A stretch of 64,000 bases of DNA from Flavobacterium ustbae (GTDB lineage: Bacteria; Bacteroidota; Bacteroidia; Flavobacteriales; Flavobacteriaceae). Both the position numbers and the translations under genes were made by a program. Positions 52,928 through 61,865 of this stretch are shown one piece after another. The notes under the pieces are model-generated. The model worked only from the letters and a program-made list of their open reading frames with translations, was not told where the DNA came from and did not search any database. Every line of letters begins with the position of its first letter. The first letter of the stretch is position 1. Location of the stretch: contig NZ_RPOC01000001.1 in assembly GCF_003946915.1 (NCBI RefSeq), forward strand, positions 496,001 to 560,000, written 5' to 3'.

Positions 52928-55111
52928 TTATTCAGCTCTTCGTAAAAAATGAAAATCCAGCTGTTTTTTAACTAAATCGGCATTTTTCACTTTCACATAA
53001 ATTTCGTCTCCTAATTGCAATAATCGGTTTGAAGTAGCTCCAACCAATGCATATTGCCTTTCGTCAAAAGTATAGTAATCTTCTTTTATCTCTCTGATTC
53101 TTACCATCCCTTCGCATTTATTTGAAACAATCTCAACATAAATTCCCCATTCTGTAACACCAGAAATAACGCCAAGGAATTCTTCATCTTGATGATCCTG
53201 CATGTACTTAACCTGCATGTATTTAATACTATCACGTTCAGCATTTGTAGCTAAACTTTCCATATTGGAACAATGCAGAGATTTGGTTTCATAGGTTTCT
53301 TCGTCTACAGAAGCGCCTCCATCTAGATAATATTGTAGCAAACGATGTACCATAACGTCTGGATAACGTCGAATTGGCGATGTAAAATGGCTGTAATAAT
53401 CAAAAGCCAGACCGTAATGGCCAATGTTATCTGTCGAATATTTGGCTTTACTCATACTTCTAATGGCAAGAGTATCAATAAGATTTTGTTCTTTCTTACC
53501 GTTTACTTCTTCCATTAAAGCATTTATTGATTTTGCGATATCGCCTTTTGTTCTAAAATCAATTTTATAACCAAATTTAGCAATAACTTGCTGCATAGCA
53601 ATCAGTTTATCTTCATTTGGTTCGTCGTGAATACGGTAAACAAAGGTTTTCTTTTGTTTTCCAATATATTCAGCGACTTTTCTATTTGCCAAAAGCATAA
53701 ATTCTTCAATCAGATGATTGGCATCTTTAGACACTTTAAAATAAACACCTTCAGGTTCACCTTCAGCATTCAAATTGAATTTTACTTCTACTTTATCAAA
53801 AGAAATAGCCCCTTGCTGCATTCTTTTCTTTCTTAGAATTTTAGCTAATTCGTCTAGTTTTAAAGTAGCTTCCACAATTTCATCTGAAACAACATACGAA
53901 TCTCCAGTAATAGAAATATCATCAGGAATAGTGTTATTTCCTTTAGTTTCAATAATATGCTGCGCTTCTTCATAAGCAAAACGCTGATCTGAATAGATTA
54001 CTGTTCTTCCAAACCATTGGTTAATAACTTGTGCAGTTGGAGAAACTTCAAATATCGCAGAAAATGTGTATTTCTCTTCATTCGGACGAAGCGAACACGC
54101 AAAATTAGACAATACTTCTGGAAGCATTGGCACTACTCTATCCACCAAATAAACCGAAGTCGCACGTTGATACGCTTCATCATCCAGAATGGTTCCTTCT
54201 TCCAAATAATACGAAACATCGGCAATATGAATACCAATTTCAAAATTGCCATTTTCTAATTTTTTGAAAGACAATGCATCATCAAAATCTTTGGCATCTT
54301 TTGGATCTATCGTAAACGTAAGTGTATCACGCATATCACGACGTTTGGCAATCTCAGATTCCTGAATCGAAGTATCCAATTTTTGTGCAAAAACCTCTAC
54401 TTCTACTGGGAAATCAGATGGCAAACCATATTCTGCTAAAATAGCATGAATCTCTGTATTGTGCTCTCCAGGTTTTCCAAGTACTCGAATTACAGATCCG
54501 AACGGACTATCAGCTCTTTTTGGCCAATCTTCAATCTTCACTAAAACAACGTCACCGTTTTCTGCTTCTCCTATTTTATCTTTCGGAATAAAAATATCCG
54601 TGTACATTTTAGGATTCGCAGTAGCAACAAAAGCAAAATTTGGCTGCATATCAATTACACCAACAAACTCTGTTTTATCTCTTTCGATAACTTCAATTAC
54701 TTCACCTTCAGGTCTTTTTCCTTTTCTTCTGTTATAAACGTAAACTTTAACTTTATCTTTATCTAAGGCACGATTCAAATTATTGGACGGAATAAAAACA
54801 TCTTCTTCAAATTCATCACAAATAAAATATGCCGTTTTTCTGCTCGTCATATCTATTGTTCCTTCGTAGTAATCCTGGCTTACTGCTTTAATCAAGTATT
54901 TTCCAGGTTCTGTTTCTATAATCTTATTTTGAGCGGCAAGAATTTTCAAATCTTTTATAATCTGATTTCTGCTTTTTGTATCGTCTAATTCTAGCTTTGC
55001 TCCTATTTGTTTATAATTGAATGGTTTATTAGCATTTTGCGATAAAATCTTAAGTATTTTTCCAGAGAAATCTTTCTCCTTCTTTATCGGCTTTCTAATT
55101 TTCTTACTCAT
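52928..55111 (-). CDS. rnr: Ribonuclease R
   Basis: The protein has 727 residues. This 3'-to-5' exoribonuclease degrades structured RNA. An N-terminal winged-helix part (LSQNANKPFNYKQIGAKLELDDTKSRNQIIKDL) is followed by two cold-shock-like OB segments. The RNB catalytic core has IDPKDAKDFDDALSF, with its metal-binding Asp cluster, then HIADVSYYLEEG, and HYGLAFDYYSHFTSPIRRYPD is the C-terminal RNB signature. An S1 domain closes the protein (EEFLGVISGVTEWGIYVEI). It heads the minus-strand rnr-GIN-LysE run. Confidence 0.96.
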   Translation of the reverse strand: MSKKIRKPIKKEKDFSGKILKILSQNANKPFNYKQIGAKLELDDTKSRNQIIKDLKILAAQNKIIETEPGKYLIKAVSQDYYEGTIDMTSRKTAYFICDEFEEDVFIPSNNLNRALDKDKVKVYVYNRRKGKRPEGEVIEVIERDKTEFVGVIDMQPNFAFVATANPKMYTDIFIPKDKIGEAENGDVVLVKIEDWPKRADSPFGSVIRVLGKPGEHNTEIHAILAEYGLPSDFPVEVEVFAQKLDTSIQESEIAKRRDMRDTLTFTIDPKDAKDFDDALSFKKLENGNFEIGIHIADVSYYLEEGTILDDEAYQRATSVYLVDRVVPMLPEVLSNFACSLRPNEEKYTFSAIFEVSPTAQVINQWFGRTVIYSDQRFAYEEAQHIIETKGNNTIPDDISITGDSYVVSDEIVEATLKLDELAKILRKKRMQQGAISFDKVEVKFNLNAEGEPEGVYFKVSKDANHLIEEFMLLANRKVAEYIGKQKKTFVYRIHDEPNEDKLIAMQQVIAKFGYKIDFRTKGDIAKSINALMEEVNGKKEQNLIDTLAIRSMSKAKYSTDNIGHYGLAFDYYSHFTSPIRRYPDVMVHRLLQYYLDGGASVDEETYETKSLHCSNMESLATNAERDSIKYMQVKYMQDHQDEEFLGVISGVTEWGIYVEIVSNKCEGMVRIREIKEDYYTFDERQYALVGATSNRLLQLGDEIYVKVKNADLVKKQLDFHFLRRAE

Positions 55112-55221
55112 ATATCTTTTCTAATAAGGCTTAAAATTACAAATAAGATATCAGATAATACTTTTTAACAAATAGAATTATTAAAAATATAACTTTTCGT
55201 ACATTTACAAAAAGACCTAAA

Positions 55222-55455
55222 ATGGAAAGTTTTAAAACGATTGCCGTATTCAATTATCTGCACGAAACCGTGGTTCTCAAACACTTACTGGAACAAGATG
55301 GAATCCCTTATTTTTTCGAGAACGAAATGACCCTTTCCGTTATGCCATTTTACTCCAATGCACTGGGCGGAATTAAACTCAAAGTACATCCAAACGATTT
55401 TGAACAAGTTCAAGAAATCTTGGATAATCTCAACAATCCACTTAAAATCGTCTGA
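55222..55455 (+). CDS. DUF2007-type small protein
   Basis: The protein has 77 residues. The strand-helix start (FKTIAVFNYLHETVVLKHLLEQDGIPYFFENE) and the end (GGIKLKVHPNDFEQVQEILDNL) match the small putative signal-transducing DUF2007 family, a PII-like ferredoxin fold. No partner is next to it. Divergent from rnr; the intergenic region is about 110 bp. Confidence 0.85.
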   Translation: MESFKTIAVFNYLHETVVLKHLLEQDGIPYFFENEMTLSVMPFYSNALGGIKLKVHPNDFEQVQEILDNLNNPLKIV

Positions 55456-56231
55456 AACAAAAACTCAAAAGACAATCGATTCAGAAAAATTCAATTCAAA
55501 AAATGAAATTTTTCATTTTCAACTTTTTTAGTTTTCAACATATATTAAATACAACAAAAAAGATTTTTAAAAATTTAAAAAAATTTGTTGGTTATTATAG
55601 TGTGTTAATATGTCGAATAAATTTTTTTTTGAAGTCATTGAAATCTCGTTTTACTTATTTATTCTGAGTTATCAACATAGTTATTTTTAGTTAAAGGATT
55701 AATTTTTAAGCTTTTTTCAATTTTAATTAACAACGGTTGACAACCAAATTTAACTTCATTTTGTAGATAAGTTGACATGTTGATTTCTGTTGAAAATGGC
55801 ATTTTTGATATTGATAACTTTTCCAAAAATTCACGAAACTTTCCTTGCATATTTAAAACCGATTTTGGATTAAGCATTTTTCTTAAATAACCAAAAAATA
55901 GTTCTAATTTTCTTTTCGAACTTATTAACATTTTCTGTTAATTTAAAGTTAACTGAATATCAACGAATTAGAAAGTCTAATTAACACCTTAAAATTTTAA
56001 CAAATATTCTGAATATTATTTATTGATTGTGAGATACTTATGAAGTTATCAAAATTGTTAATAACTGATAAGATATTGGTATCAAGTACTTTATATATTT
56101 AGTTTTTATAGCCAAGAATTTTAGAATGTACACTAATTATAATTTTAGATTTTGATAATGTTTAAAACTGTTCACAATAAAAGAAATTAGTGAAAATTGG
56201 TGCATTTCGTACCAAACATATATTAATTAAG
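55456..56231. other. Candidate origin region: AT-rich, DnaA-box-like 9-mers
   Basis: About 780 bp with high AT content. TTATCAACA (55669-55677), TGTAGATAA (55762-55770, reverse of TTATCTACA) and TTATCAAAA (56046-56054) differ from TTATCCACA at one or two positions. Runs such as ATTTTTAAAAATTT and T8-T10 tracts could melt easily. The prevailing gene direction changes here and nine parS-like sites lie 17-24 kb to the left. No direct evidence of replication start is available from sequence alone. Confidence 0.4.
55659..55931 (-). CDS. Hypothetical 90-residue protein, uncertain
   Basis: The ATG at 55931 opens a frame that is long for such an AT-rich stretch. The product (MLISSKRKLELFFGYLRKML...NNYVDNSE) is basic with a helical first half; a Cys-Gln-Pro turn precedes the last helix. 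No family, signal peptide or good promoter is seen. The DnaA-box-like 9-mers of the same region fall inside it, so it may be a remnant or a chance frame. Confidence 0.35.
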   Translation of the reverse strand: MLISSKRKLELFFGYLRKMLNPKSVLNMQGKFREFLEKLSISKMPFSTEINMSTYLQNEVKFGCQPLLIKIEKSLKINPLTKNNYVDNSE

Positions 56232-56239
56232 TAAATTTG
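56232..56239 (+). promoter_or_regulatory. -7 element of rpiB
   Basis: TAAATTTG matches TAnnTTTG, 26 bp before the rpiB start. A -33 TTG is not at the expected distance. Confidence 0.5.
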
Positions 56240-56265
56240 CAGTACACAACTTAATAGTATTAAAA

Positions 56266-56697
56266 ATGAAAATTTCGATAGGAAACGATCACGCAGGACC
56301 AGAATATAAAAAAGCAATTGTAAAAATGCTTGAAGCTAAAGGATATGAAGTAACTAATTACGGAACTGATTCTGAAGATTCTGTAGATTATCCTGATTTT
56401 GGGCATCCAGTTGCGAATGATGTATCTGAAGGAAAAGCCGATTTTGGAATCGTAATCTGCGGAAGCGGTAACGGAATTGCAATGACTGTTAATAAACATC
56501 CTAAAGTAAGAGCTGGTTTATGCTGGACTAAAGAAATTGCTTATTTAACGCGTTTACACAACGATGCAAACATTGTGAGTATTCCGGCGAGATACACCTC
56601 TATTGCGCAAGCTGTAGAAATCGTTGAAACTTTCCTTGAAACTTCGTTTGAAGGCGGAAGACACCAAAATAGAGTGAATAAAATCGCTTGTTCGTAA
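56266..56697 (+). CDS. rpiB: Ribose 5-phosphate isomerase B
   Basis: The protein has 143 residues. It interconverts ribulose 5-phosphate and ribose 5-phosphate in the pentose phosphate pathway. The start MKISIGNDHAGPEYKKAI has the NDHAG substrate motif, GIVICGSGNGIAMTVNKHPKVRAGLC carries the catalytic Cys, and FEGGRHQNRVNKI is the C-terminal phosphate-contact segment. The full family length is present. The gene is alone, next to the candidate origin region. Confidence 0.95.
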   Translation: MKISIGNDHAGPEYKKAIVKMLEAKGYEVTNYGTDSEDSVDYPDFGHPVANDVSEGKADFGIVICGSGNGIAMTVNKHPKVRAGLCWTKEIAYLTRLHNDANIVSIPARYTSIAQAVEIVETFLETSFEGGRHQNRVNKIACS

Positions 56698-56742
56698 AAA
56701 GTCAAAAAAAAATTCGGTGCTTCGCACCATATAAGAAAAAGT

Positions 56743-56778
56743 AAACCGGGCGGATTTTTTAAATCTTTCCGGTTTTTT
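56743..56778 (+). terminator. Terminator of rpiB
   Basis: AAACCGG pairs with CCGGTTT across an AT-rich loop, with T6 after it. A small GGTGC/GCACC hairpin lies just before it. Confidence 0.65.
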
Positions 56779-56842
56779 ATTTAAAATGTCTTAAAATCAA
56801 TTAATTATGTATTGTTTTTATAGTTATTAACAATGTTGATAT

Positions 56843-57112
56843 CTATATTTTGTGAGTGATTTTCAAATAAATAACGACAATCTGAATCAAAATAATTCCA
56901 ACAAACTTTACAATAAAAGAAGTTTTGGCCGTTTTATGTTTAAAAAGTAACATTGCTGTTAATAACCCAATTGATCCGCCTATCAAGGCCAGAAAAAACA
57001 AGGTGTTTTCCGGAATTCTGCGTTTTTGTTTGCGGGCTAAAAATTTATCATAACCGGCAATTGTAAATTCAAGAACATTTATAATTAAAAAATAGAGTAA
57101 TAAAACTTTCAT
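56843..57112 (-). CDS. DUF1294 membrane protein
   Basis: The protein has 89 residues. It has two to three membrane helices: residues about 3-20, 40-60 and 68-85. The motif YDKFLARKQKRRIPENTLFFLALIGGSIG is the DUF1294 hallmark, with a basic loop between the first helices. Function is unknown; in other bacteria it can be fused to a cold-shock domain. Single gene, convergent with rpiB. Confidence 0.88.
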   Translation of the reverse strand: MKVLLLYFLIINVLEFTIAGYDKFLARKQKRRIPENTLFFLALIGGSIGLLTAMLLFKHKTAKTSFIVKFVGIILIQIVVIYLKITHKI

Positions 57113-57234
57113 TGGCTAAAAAATTGGGACAAAGATATTATTTTAGCAAACCGAATGACATTCTGTTTAGGGTTTTAAACAAACAGATTGTGTCATTTTT
57201 ATAAACAAGAAAATTTTCAGTGAAATATAAGATT

Positions 57235-57277
57235 AGTAAATAATGCGAGATTTTATAAGAATCTCGCATTATTTACT
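57235..57277. repeat. Perfect palindrome upstream of the Fic gene
   Basis: AGTAAATAATGCGAGATT (57235-57252) pairs exactly with 57260-57277 across a 7-nt loop. It lies 23 bp before the Fic start, so it could also be an operator. The same arms recur at 58596-58636. Confidence 0.85.
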
Positions 57278-57300
57278 AATTTAGCGTAAAATATTTTTTT

Positions 57301-58599
57301 ATGTTAGAAAGTCCACCAATATCGAAATACGATAATAATACTATAAGTTTACTAACTCAGTTAACGTTATCTGGTGAATTGAAGGAAATCAATGATGAAT
57401 ATTTATATTGGGATAAAATTAAATATAAAACAAAATCAATTAATCCAGTTGAATATTGGAATGCTGTTAAACTATCTCGATCATTAAATAAACAAAATAT
57501 TATATTCGGAAATTATTCTTTTAATTTTAATGTCACGGATTACATTCTCAGACTTTTACATCATTTTGATTTGAATATTGGAGGAAATTTGGGAAGTAAT
57601 ATTGGCATAACAGATACCGACAAAAATAAATTTCTGATAAGCTCAATAATGGAAGAGGCTATTTCAAGCAGCCAGATGGAGGGGGCAAATACCACCAGAA
57701 AAGCTGCAAAAGAAATGATTCAGAAAGAGCGAAAGCCAAAGAATAAATCAGAACAAATGATTATGAACAACTACTTTACAATGAAGTATATTGTTCAACA
57801 TAAAAATGAAGATTTAACACCTGAAAAACTTCTTTATATTCATAAACTGATATCTAATAACACATTGGATGACAATGAGGATGAAGGAAAGTTTAGAGAA
57901 AATAATGATATTTATGTAGTAAATTATTCCAATAGTGAAGTAGTACATACGCCACCCAAAAATGAAGAGATAGAATTATTAATTAACGATTTATGTCTTT
58001 TTTTTAATAATGAACAAAAAACATTTACACATCCAATAATTAAAGGAATTATAATTCATTTTATGATTGGTTGGATACACCCATTTTCTGACGGTAATGG
58101 CAGAACAGCACGTACATTATTTTATTGGTATATGCTTAAAAATGGGTATTGGCTTACAGAGTATTTAACTATTTCAACAATTATTAAGGATACAAAAGTT
58201 CAATACGAAAAAGCTTTTCTATATTCAGAAATTGACCAAAATGATTTAACTTATTTTATTACTTACCATATAAAAACAATGGAAAAAGCTTTCACAGCTT
58301 TGAAAGAATATATAGGAAGAAAACAAAAAGAAGTAATTCAGGCAGCAAAATTTATTAAAATACCAAATGTAAATGAGCGCCAAGCGCAAATTTTAAAAAT
58401 TTTAAATGAAGACTCAGACCGAGTCTTAAGTAGTAAAGAGATAGAAAATAAATTTGGAGTCTCTAATTTTACGGCTCGAACAGATTTAAATAATCTTGAA
58501 AGTTTAGGATTTTTAGAAAAAATACAGGTTAATAAAATTAAACACAATTTTATTAAATCTAAGCAGTTTAATAAAATTTTAAAAACTTATAAATTGTAA
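57301..58599 (+). CDS. Class II Fic protein with C-terminal winged helix
   Basis: The protein has 432 residues. Fic proteins transfer AMP from ATP to a hydroxyl of a target protein. The catalytic motif HPFSDGNGRTAR starts with His260. An inhibitory motif (S/T)xxxE(G/N) is present before it as SSQMEG, at residues 123-128, so this is the class II autoinhibited type. The C-terminal ~80 residues (NVNERQAQILKILNEDSDRVLSSKEIENKFGVSNFTARTDL) look like a winged-helix DNA-binding domain. The two flanking palindromes have identical arms, and the downstream one overlaps the stop codon. The target is unknown. Confidence 0.9.
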   Translation: MLESPPISKYDNNTISLLTQLTLSGELKEINDEYLYWDKIKYKTKSINPVEYWNAVKLSRSLNKQNIIFGNYSFNFNVTDYILRLLHHFDLNIGGNLGSNIGITDTDKNKFLISSIMEEAISSSQMEGANTTRKAAKEMIQKERKPKNKSEQMIMNNYFTMKYIVQHKNEDLTPEKLLYIHKLISNNTLDDNEDEGKFRENNDIYVVNYSNSEVVHTPPKNEEIELLINDLCLFFNNEQKTFTHPIIKGIIIHFMIGWIHPFSDGNGRTARTLFYWYMLKNGYWLTEYLTISTIIKDTKVQYEKAFLYSEIDQNDLTYFITYHIKTMEKAFTALKEYIGRKQKEVIQAAKFIKIPNVNERQAQILKILNEDSDRVLSSKEIENKFGVSNFTARTDLNNLESLGFLEKIQVNKIKHNFIKSKQFNKILKTYKL

Positions 58600-58636
58600 A
58601 TAATGCGAGATTCTCGTAAAATCTCGCATTATTTAC
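58596..58636. repeat. Second copy of the Fic-flanking palindrome
   Basis: GTAAATAATGCGAGATT (58596-58612) pairs exactly with 58620-58636, again with a 7-nt loop. The arms are the same as upstream; the loops differ. The left arm overlaps the Fic stop codon, so it may also end transcription. Confidence 0.85.
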
Positions 58637-58661
58637 ATCTTTTAAAAAAATAATAAAATAA

Positions 58662-60785
58662 ATGACTAATATTCAATTCATTGCCAAGTCTGTACAGGCG
58701 CCGGCGGTTAGTATTCAAAACACGGTAAAGCTTTTAGAAGAAGATTGTACGATTCCGTTTATTTCGCGTTACCGAAAAGACGCGACTGGAAATCTGGATG
58801 AAACTGTAATTGAAGCTATTGCAAAATTACAGAAAGAATACGATATGCTTATTAAACGTAAAGAAGCGGTTTTAAAATCTATTGAAGAGCAAAAAGCGCT
58901 TACGCCAGATTTGAAGAAAAAGATTGAAGATAGTTTTGATTTACAAGAAATAGAAGATTTCTATCTTCCATACAAAAAGAAGAAAAAAACAAAAGCCGAC
59001 GTGGCCCGTGAATTCGGTTTAGAACCTTTGGCAAAATTAATAATGTCTGAAAGCGATGCAGATTTCGATTTTATTTCGACTCAGTATCTAAATGAAAATG
59101 TAATTAACGAAGAAGCCGCTATTCAAGGCGCAAGAGATATTGTGGCCGAATGGATCAACGAAAATATTTATGTTCGTAAACAGCTTCGTCGATTATTTCA
59201 GCGAAAAGCGACAATTGCTACAAAAGTGGTCAAAAAGAAAGCTGAGGAAGAAGGAGCACAAAAATTCAATCAGTATTTTGATTGGGAAGAACCTTTGACA
59301 AAAGCGCCTGCGCATCGTTTATTAGCGATGCTTCGTGCAGAAAATGAAGGTTTTATAAAAATGAAAATCGATGTTGATATCGACGATGCGTACGATGTTA
59401 TTGATGAAATTATCATTAAAAAACAAAATAATTCAACAGCACATTTACAGCTAGCGATTGAAGATAGTTACAAACGTTTACTGAATCCGGCAATTGGAAA
59501 TGAGACTTTACAGGAGGCTAAAGCCAAAGCAGACGCGAATTCAATTCAGGTTTTTGCTAACAATTTAGGTCAGTTATTATTGGCGCCGCCGTTGGGAGAA
59601 AAACGAATTTTGGCAATTGATCCAGGATTCAGAAGCGGTTGTAAAGTAGTATGTCTGGACGAAAAGGGAGATTTATTATACAACGAAACTATTTATCCGC
59701 ACGCGCCTCAAAATGAGGAAACAATGGCGATTAAAAAAATCCGTTCGATGGTAAATGCCTATCAGATTGATGCGATTTCTATCGGAAATGGAACAGCTTC
59801 CAGAGAAACAGAATTCTTCATCAAAAAAATCGCGTTCGACAAACCAATTCAGGTTTTCGTGGTTTCTGAGGCTGGAGCTTCGGTTTATTCGGCTTCAAAA
59901 ACGGCCAGAGAAGAATTTCCTAATTACGACGTAACGGTTCGTGGTTCGGTTTCTATCGGAAGAAGACTTTCCGATCCGTTGGCCGAATTGGTAAAAATCG
60001 ATCCGAAAGCGATTGGAGTAGGACAGTATCAGCATGATGTGGACCAAACTAAATTAAAAGAAGAATTGGACAGTACCGTAATTCGTTGCGTGAACTCGGT
60101 TGGAATTAACATTAACACGGCAAGTAAGCATTTACTAAGTTATGTGAGTGGAATCGGGGAGAAGCTGGCCGAAAACATTGTGCAATATCGCTCAGAAAAT
60201 GGACCTTTTGAAGATAGAAAACAATTAAAAAAAGTACCTCGTTTAGGTGATAAAGCCTATCAGCAAGGAGCTGCGTTTATTAGAATTACAAATGCTAAAA
60301 ATCCGCTGGATAATTCGGCGGTGCATCCGGAAGCTTATCCGGTTGTGGAAAAAATGGCGAAAGATCTTAATATTTCTCTAAATGAATTAATTGCAAATAA
60401 AGAGAAAACAGCGCTTATTAAGCCAGAAAAGTATGTTACGCCAGAAATTGGTTTATTAACGCTAAAAGATATTATAAAAGAGCTTGAAAAGCCTGGATTG
60501 GATCCTAGAAAATCGGCTAAAGTTTTTGAATTCGACGCCAACGTAAAATCGATTAAAGATTTGAAAACCGGAATGATTTTACCCGGAATTGTCAATAACA
60601 TTACCAACTTTGGCTGTTTTGTTGACATCGGAATCAAAGAAAGCGGTTTGGTACATATTTCACAATTAAAAGCGGGATTTGTGAGCGACGTGAACGAAGT
60701 GGTGAAATTACATCAGCATGTTGATGTTAAGGTTACTGAGGTTGATGAAGATAGAAAGAGAATACAGTTGACGATGGTTTTGTAG
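58662..60785 (+). CDS. tex: RNA-binding transcriptional accessory protein Tex
   Basis: The protein has 707 residues. The N-terminal helical part (VQAPAVSIQNTVKLLEEDCTIPFISRYRKDATG) is followed by a YqgF/RNase-H-like core: AIDPGFRSGCKVVCLDEKG and DAISIGNGTASRETE, then SEAGASVYSASKTAREEFPN. A helix-hairpin-helix region follows (LLSYVSGIGEKLAENIVQYR), and the C-terminus is an S1 domain (LPGIVNNITNFGCFVDIGIKESGLVHISQLK). Tex binds nucleic acids and is broadly conserved, with roles in transcription and RNA quality. It is near full length for Bacteroidota. Confidence 0.95.
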   Translation: MTNIQFIAKSVQAPAVSIQNTVKLLEEDCTIPFISRYRKDATGNLDETVIEAIAKLQKEYDMLIKRKEAVLKSIEEQKALTPDLKKKIEDSFDLQEIEDFYLPYKKKKKTKADVAREFGLEPLAKLIMSESDADFDFISTQYLNENVINEEAAIQGARDIVAEWINENIYVRKQLRRLFQRKATIATKVVKKKAEEEGAQKFNQYFDWEEPLTKAPAHRLLAMLRAENEGFIKMKIDVDIDDAYDVIDEIIIKKQNNSTAHLQLAIEDSYKRLLNPAIGNETLQEAKAKADANSIQVFANNLGQLLLAPPLGEKRILAIDPGFRSGCKVVCLDEKGDLLYNETIYPHAPQNEETMAIKKIRSMVNAYQIDAISIGNGTASRETEFFIKKIAFDKPIQVFVVSEAGASVYSASKTAREEFPNYDVTVRGSVSIGRRLSDPLAELVKIDPKAIGVGQYQHDVDQTKLKEELDSTVIRCVNSVGININTASKHLLSYVSGIGEKLAENIVQYRSENGPFEDRKQLKKVPRLGDKAYQQGAAFIRITNAKNPLDNSAVHPEAYPVVEKMAKDLNISLNELIANKEKTALIKPEKYVTPEIGLLTLKDIIKELEKPGLDPRKSAKVFEFDANVKSIKDLKTGMILPGIVNNITNFGCFVDIGIKESGLVHISQLKAGFVSDVNEVVKLHQHVDVKVTEVDEDRKRIQLTMVL

Positions 60786-60845
60786 AAAATTCCAATTTAT
60801 AAAATTCCAAATTCCAAAAACGCGGGAATATTAGAAATAAAAAAT

Positions 60846-60875
60846 GCCAAAATTACATCGTAATTTTGGCGTTTT
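60846..60875 (+). terminator. Terminator of tex
   Basis: GCCAAAATTAC pairs with GTAATTTTGGC across ATC, followed by a T run. Confidence 0.8.
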
Positions 60876-60895
60876 TATTTTGGTTAGCAAATAAA

Positions 60896-60937
60896 AAAAT
60901 CCCAAACTACAATCTTAAAATTGTAATTTGGGATTTT
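60896..60937 (-). terminator. Terminator of tatA
   Basis: AAAATCCCAAA-type arm pairs with TTTGGGATTTT, with ATTGTA-type inner pairing. It lies 20 bp beyond the tatA stop. Confidence 0.75.
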
Positions 60938-60956
60938 AATAAGCTTTTCGAATTTA

Positions 60957-61136
60957 TTATTTCGTTTCTTCCTCTTGTTTTTTAGAAGCAGCAGGTTGAT
61001 CGTCTTTAGCAGCGTTTTTAAATTCCTTAATTCCGCTTCCTAAACCTTTCATTAATTCTGGAATTTTTTTACCTCCAAAAAGTAAAATCACAATACCTAC
61101 GATAACAAGGATTTCTGTAAGACCTAATCTTCCCAT
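60957..61136 (-). CDS. tatA: Sec-independent translocase subunit TatA
   Basis: The protein has 59 residues. It has one N-terminal membrane helix ([30 protein letters not shown]) with the F-G-x-K-x-P hinge and the amphipathic G-x-x-x-K-E-F-K helix of TatA, then a Lys/Glu/Gln-rich tail. TatA makes the pore for folded twin-arginine substrates. The start ATG at 61136 gives the normal family N-terminus (MGRLGLTE). Its promoter-like TACCTTTG lies 47 bp upstream. Confidence 0.93.
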   Translation of the reverse strand: MGRLGLTEILVIVGIVILLFGGKKIPELMKGLGSGIKEFKNAAKDDQPAASKKQEEETK

Positions 61137-61182
61137 GACTATTATATTTAATGCCGAAGCAAATTGTTTTCTAATTATTCCG

Positions 61183-61190
61183 CAAAGGTA
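61183..61190 (-). promoter_or_regulatory. -7 element of tatA
   Basis: CAAAGGTA, read TACCTTTG on the minus strand, a fit to TAnnTTTG. No -33 TTG was found at the usual spacing. Confidence 0.45.
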
Positions 61191-61321
61191 TATAGAAATA
61201 TACGAAATAGAAGTATTTTTAGTTTAAAATATTTGTATCAGACCACGTTAAATATTTTATAAAATCGTAAATTATAGCTCTTCTTAAAATTTTTAGAACA
61301 AATATCATGACGATTAATTAC

Positions 61322-61329
61322 TATATTTG
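61322..61329 (+). promoter_or_regulatory. -7 element before the membrane coiled-coil gene
   Basis: TATATTTG, 18 bp before the ATG at 61348, matches TAnnTTTG. It may drive both this gene and the GH3 gene after it. Confidence 0.5.
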
Positions 61330-61347
61330 CTAGCATAAAGAAGGATA

Positions 61348-61854
61348 ATGACTAAAAAAAGGAAAAAGAATTTTAGGAAAAAACTATTCGTTAAAAACCG
61401 TTTAATAATTTTAAATGAAGACACTTTTGAAGAGTTATTTTCTTTGAGGCTTACTCTAATGAATGTTTTTGTAACGTTTACATTAGGTGGCATATTTCTA
61501 ATTTTGGTTACTACTTTTATTATTGCTTTTACGCCGCTTCGCGAATTTATTCCAGGATATTCTTCTACAGAATTGAAACGAAATGCTACAAAACTGGCTA
61601 TTAAATCAGATTCTTTAGAAACCGCTTTAAAACAGAATGAAGCTTATATAAAAGGGATTCAGAAAGTTTTAAAGGGAGAATTAGAATATTCTAAATTTAG
61701 CAAAGATTCAATATTAGCTGAATCTGCAGAAGATGCATCAGATGTAAATATGAAAGCTTCTGATGCCGAAATGAAACTAAGAGAAGATGTCGCTGAAACC
61801 GAAAAAGAACTGAAAGCAAAATCTCAAGACAAAAAGAAAAGTGATAAAAAATAA
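61348..61854 (+). CDS. Membrane-anchored coiled-coil protein (M23-peptidase-like N-terminus)
   Basis: The protein has 168 residues. A basic start (MTKKRKKNFRKKLFVKNRL) is followed by LNEDTFEELFSLRLTLMNVFVTF and a membrane helix (TLGGIFLILVTTFIIAFTPL), then REFIPGYSSTELKRNATKLA and an acidic/Lys coiled coil. This resembles the N-terminal half of flavobacterial M23-type endopeptidases, but no H-x-x-x-D or H-x-H zinc site follows and the frame ends after 168 codons. It may be a separate membrane adaptor. The GH3-family start lies 11 bp downstream. Confidence 0.65.
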   Translation: MTKKRKKNFRKKLFVKNRLIILNEDTFEELFSLRLTLMNVFVTFTLGGIFLILVTTFIIAFTPLREFIPGYSSTELKRNATKLAIKSDSLETALKQNEAYIKGIQKVLKGELEYSKFSKDSILAESAEDASDVNMKASDAEMKLREDVAETEKELKAKSQDKKKSDKK

Positions 61855-61865
61855 TACCACTGAAA

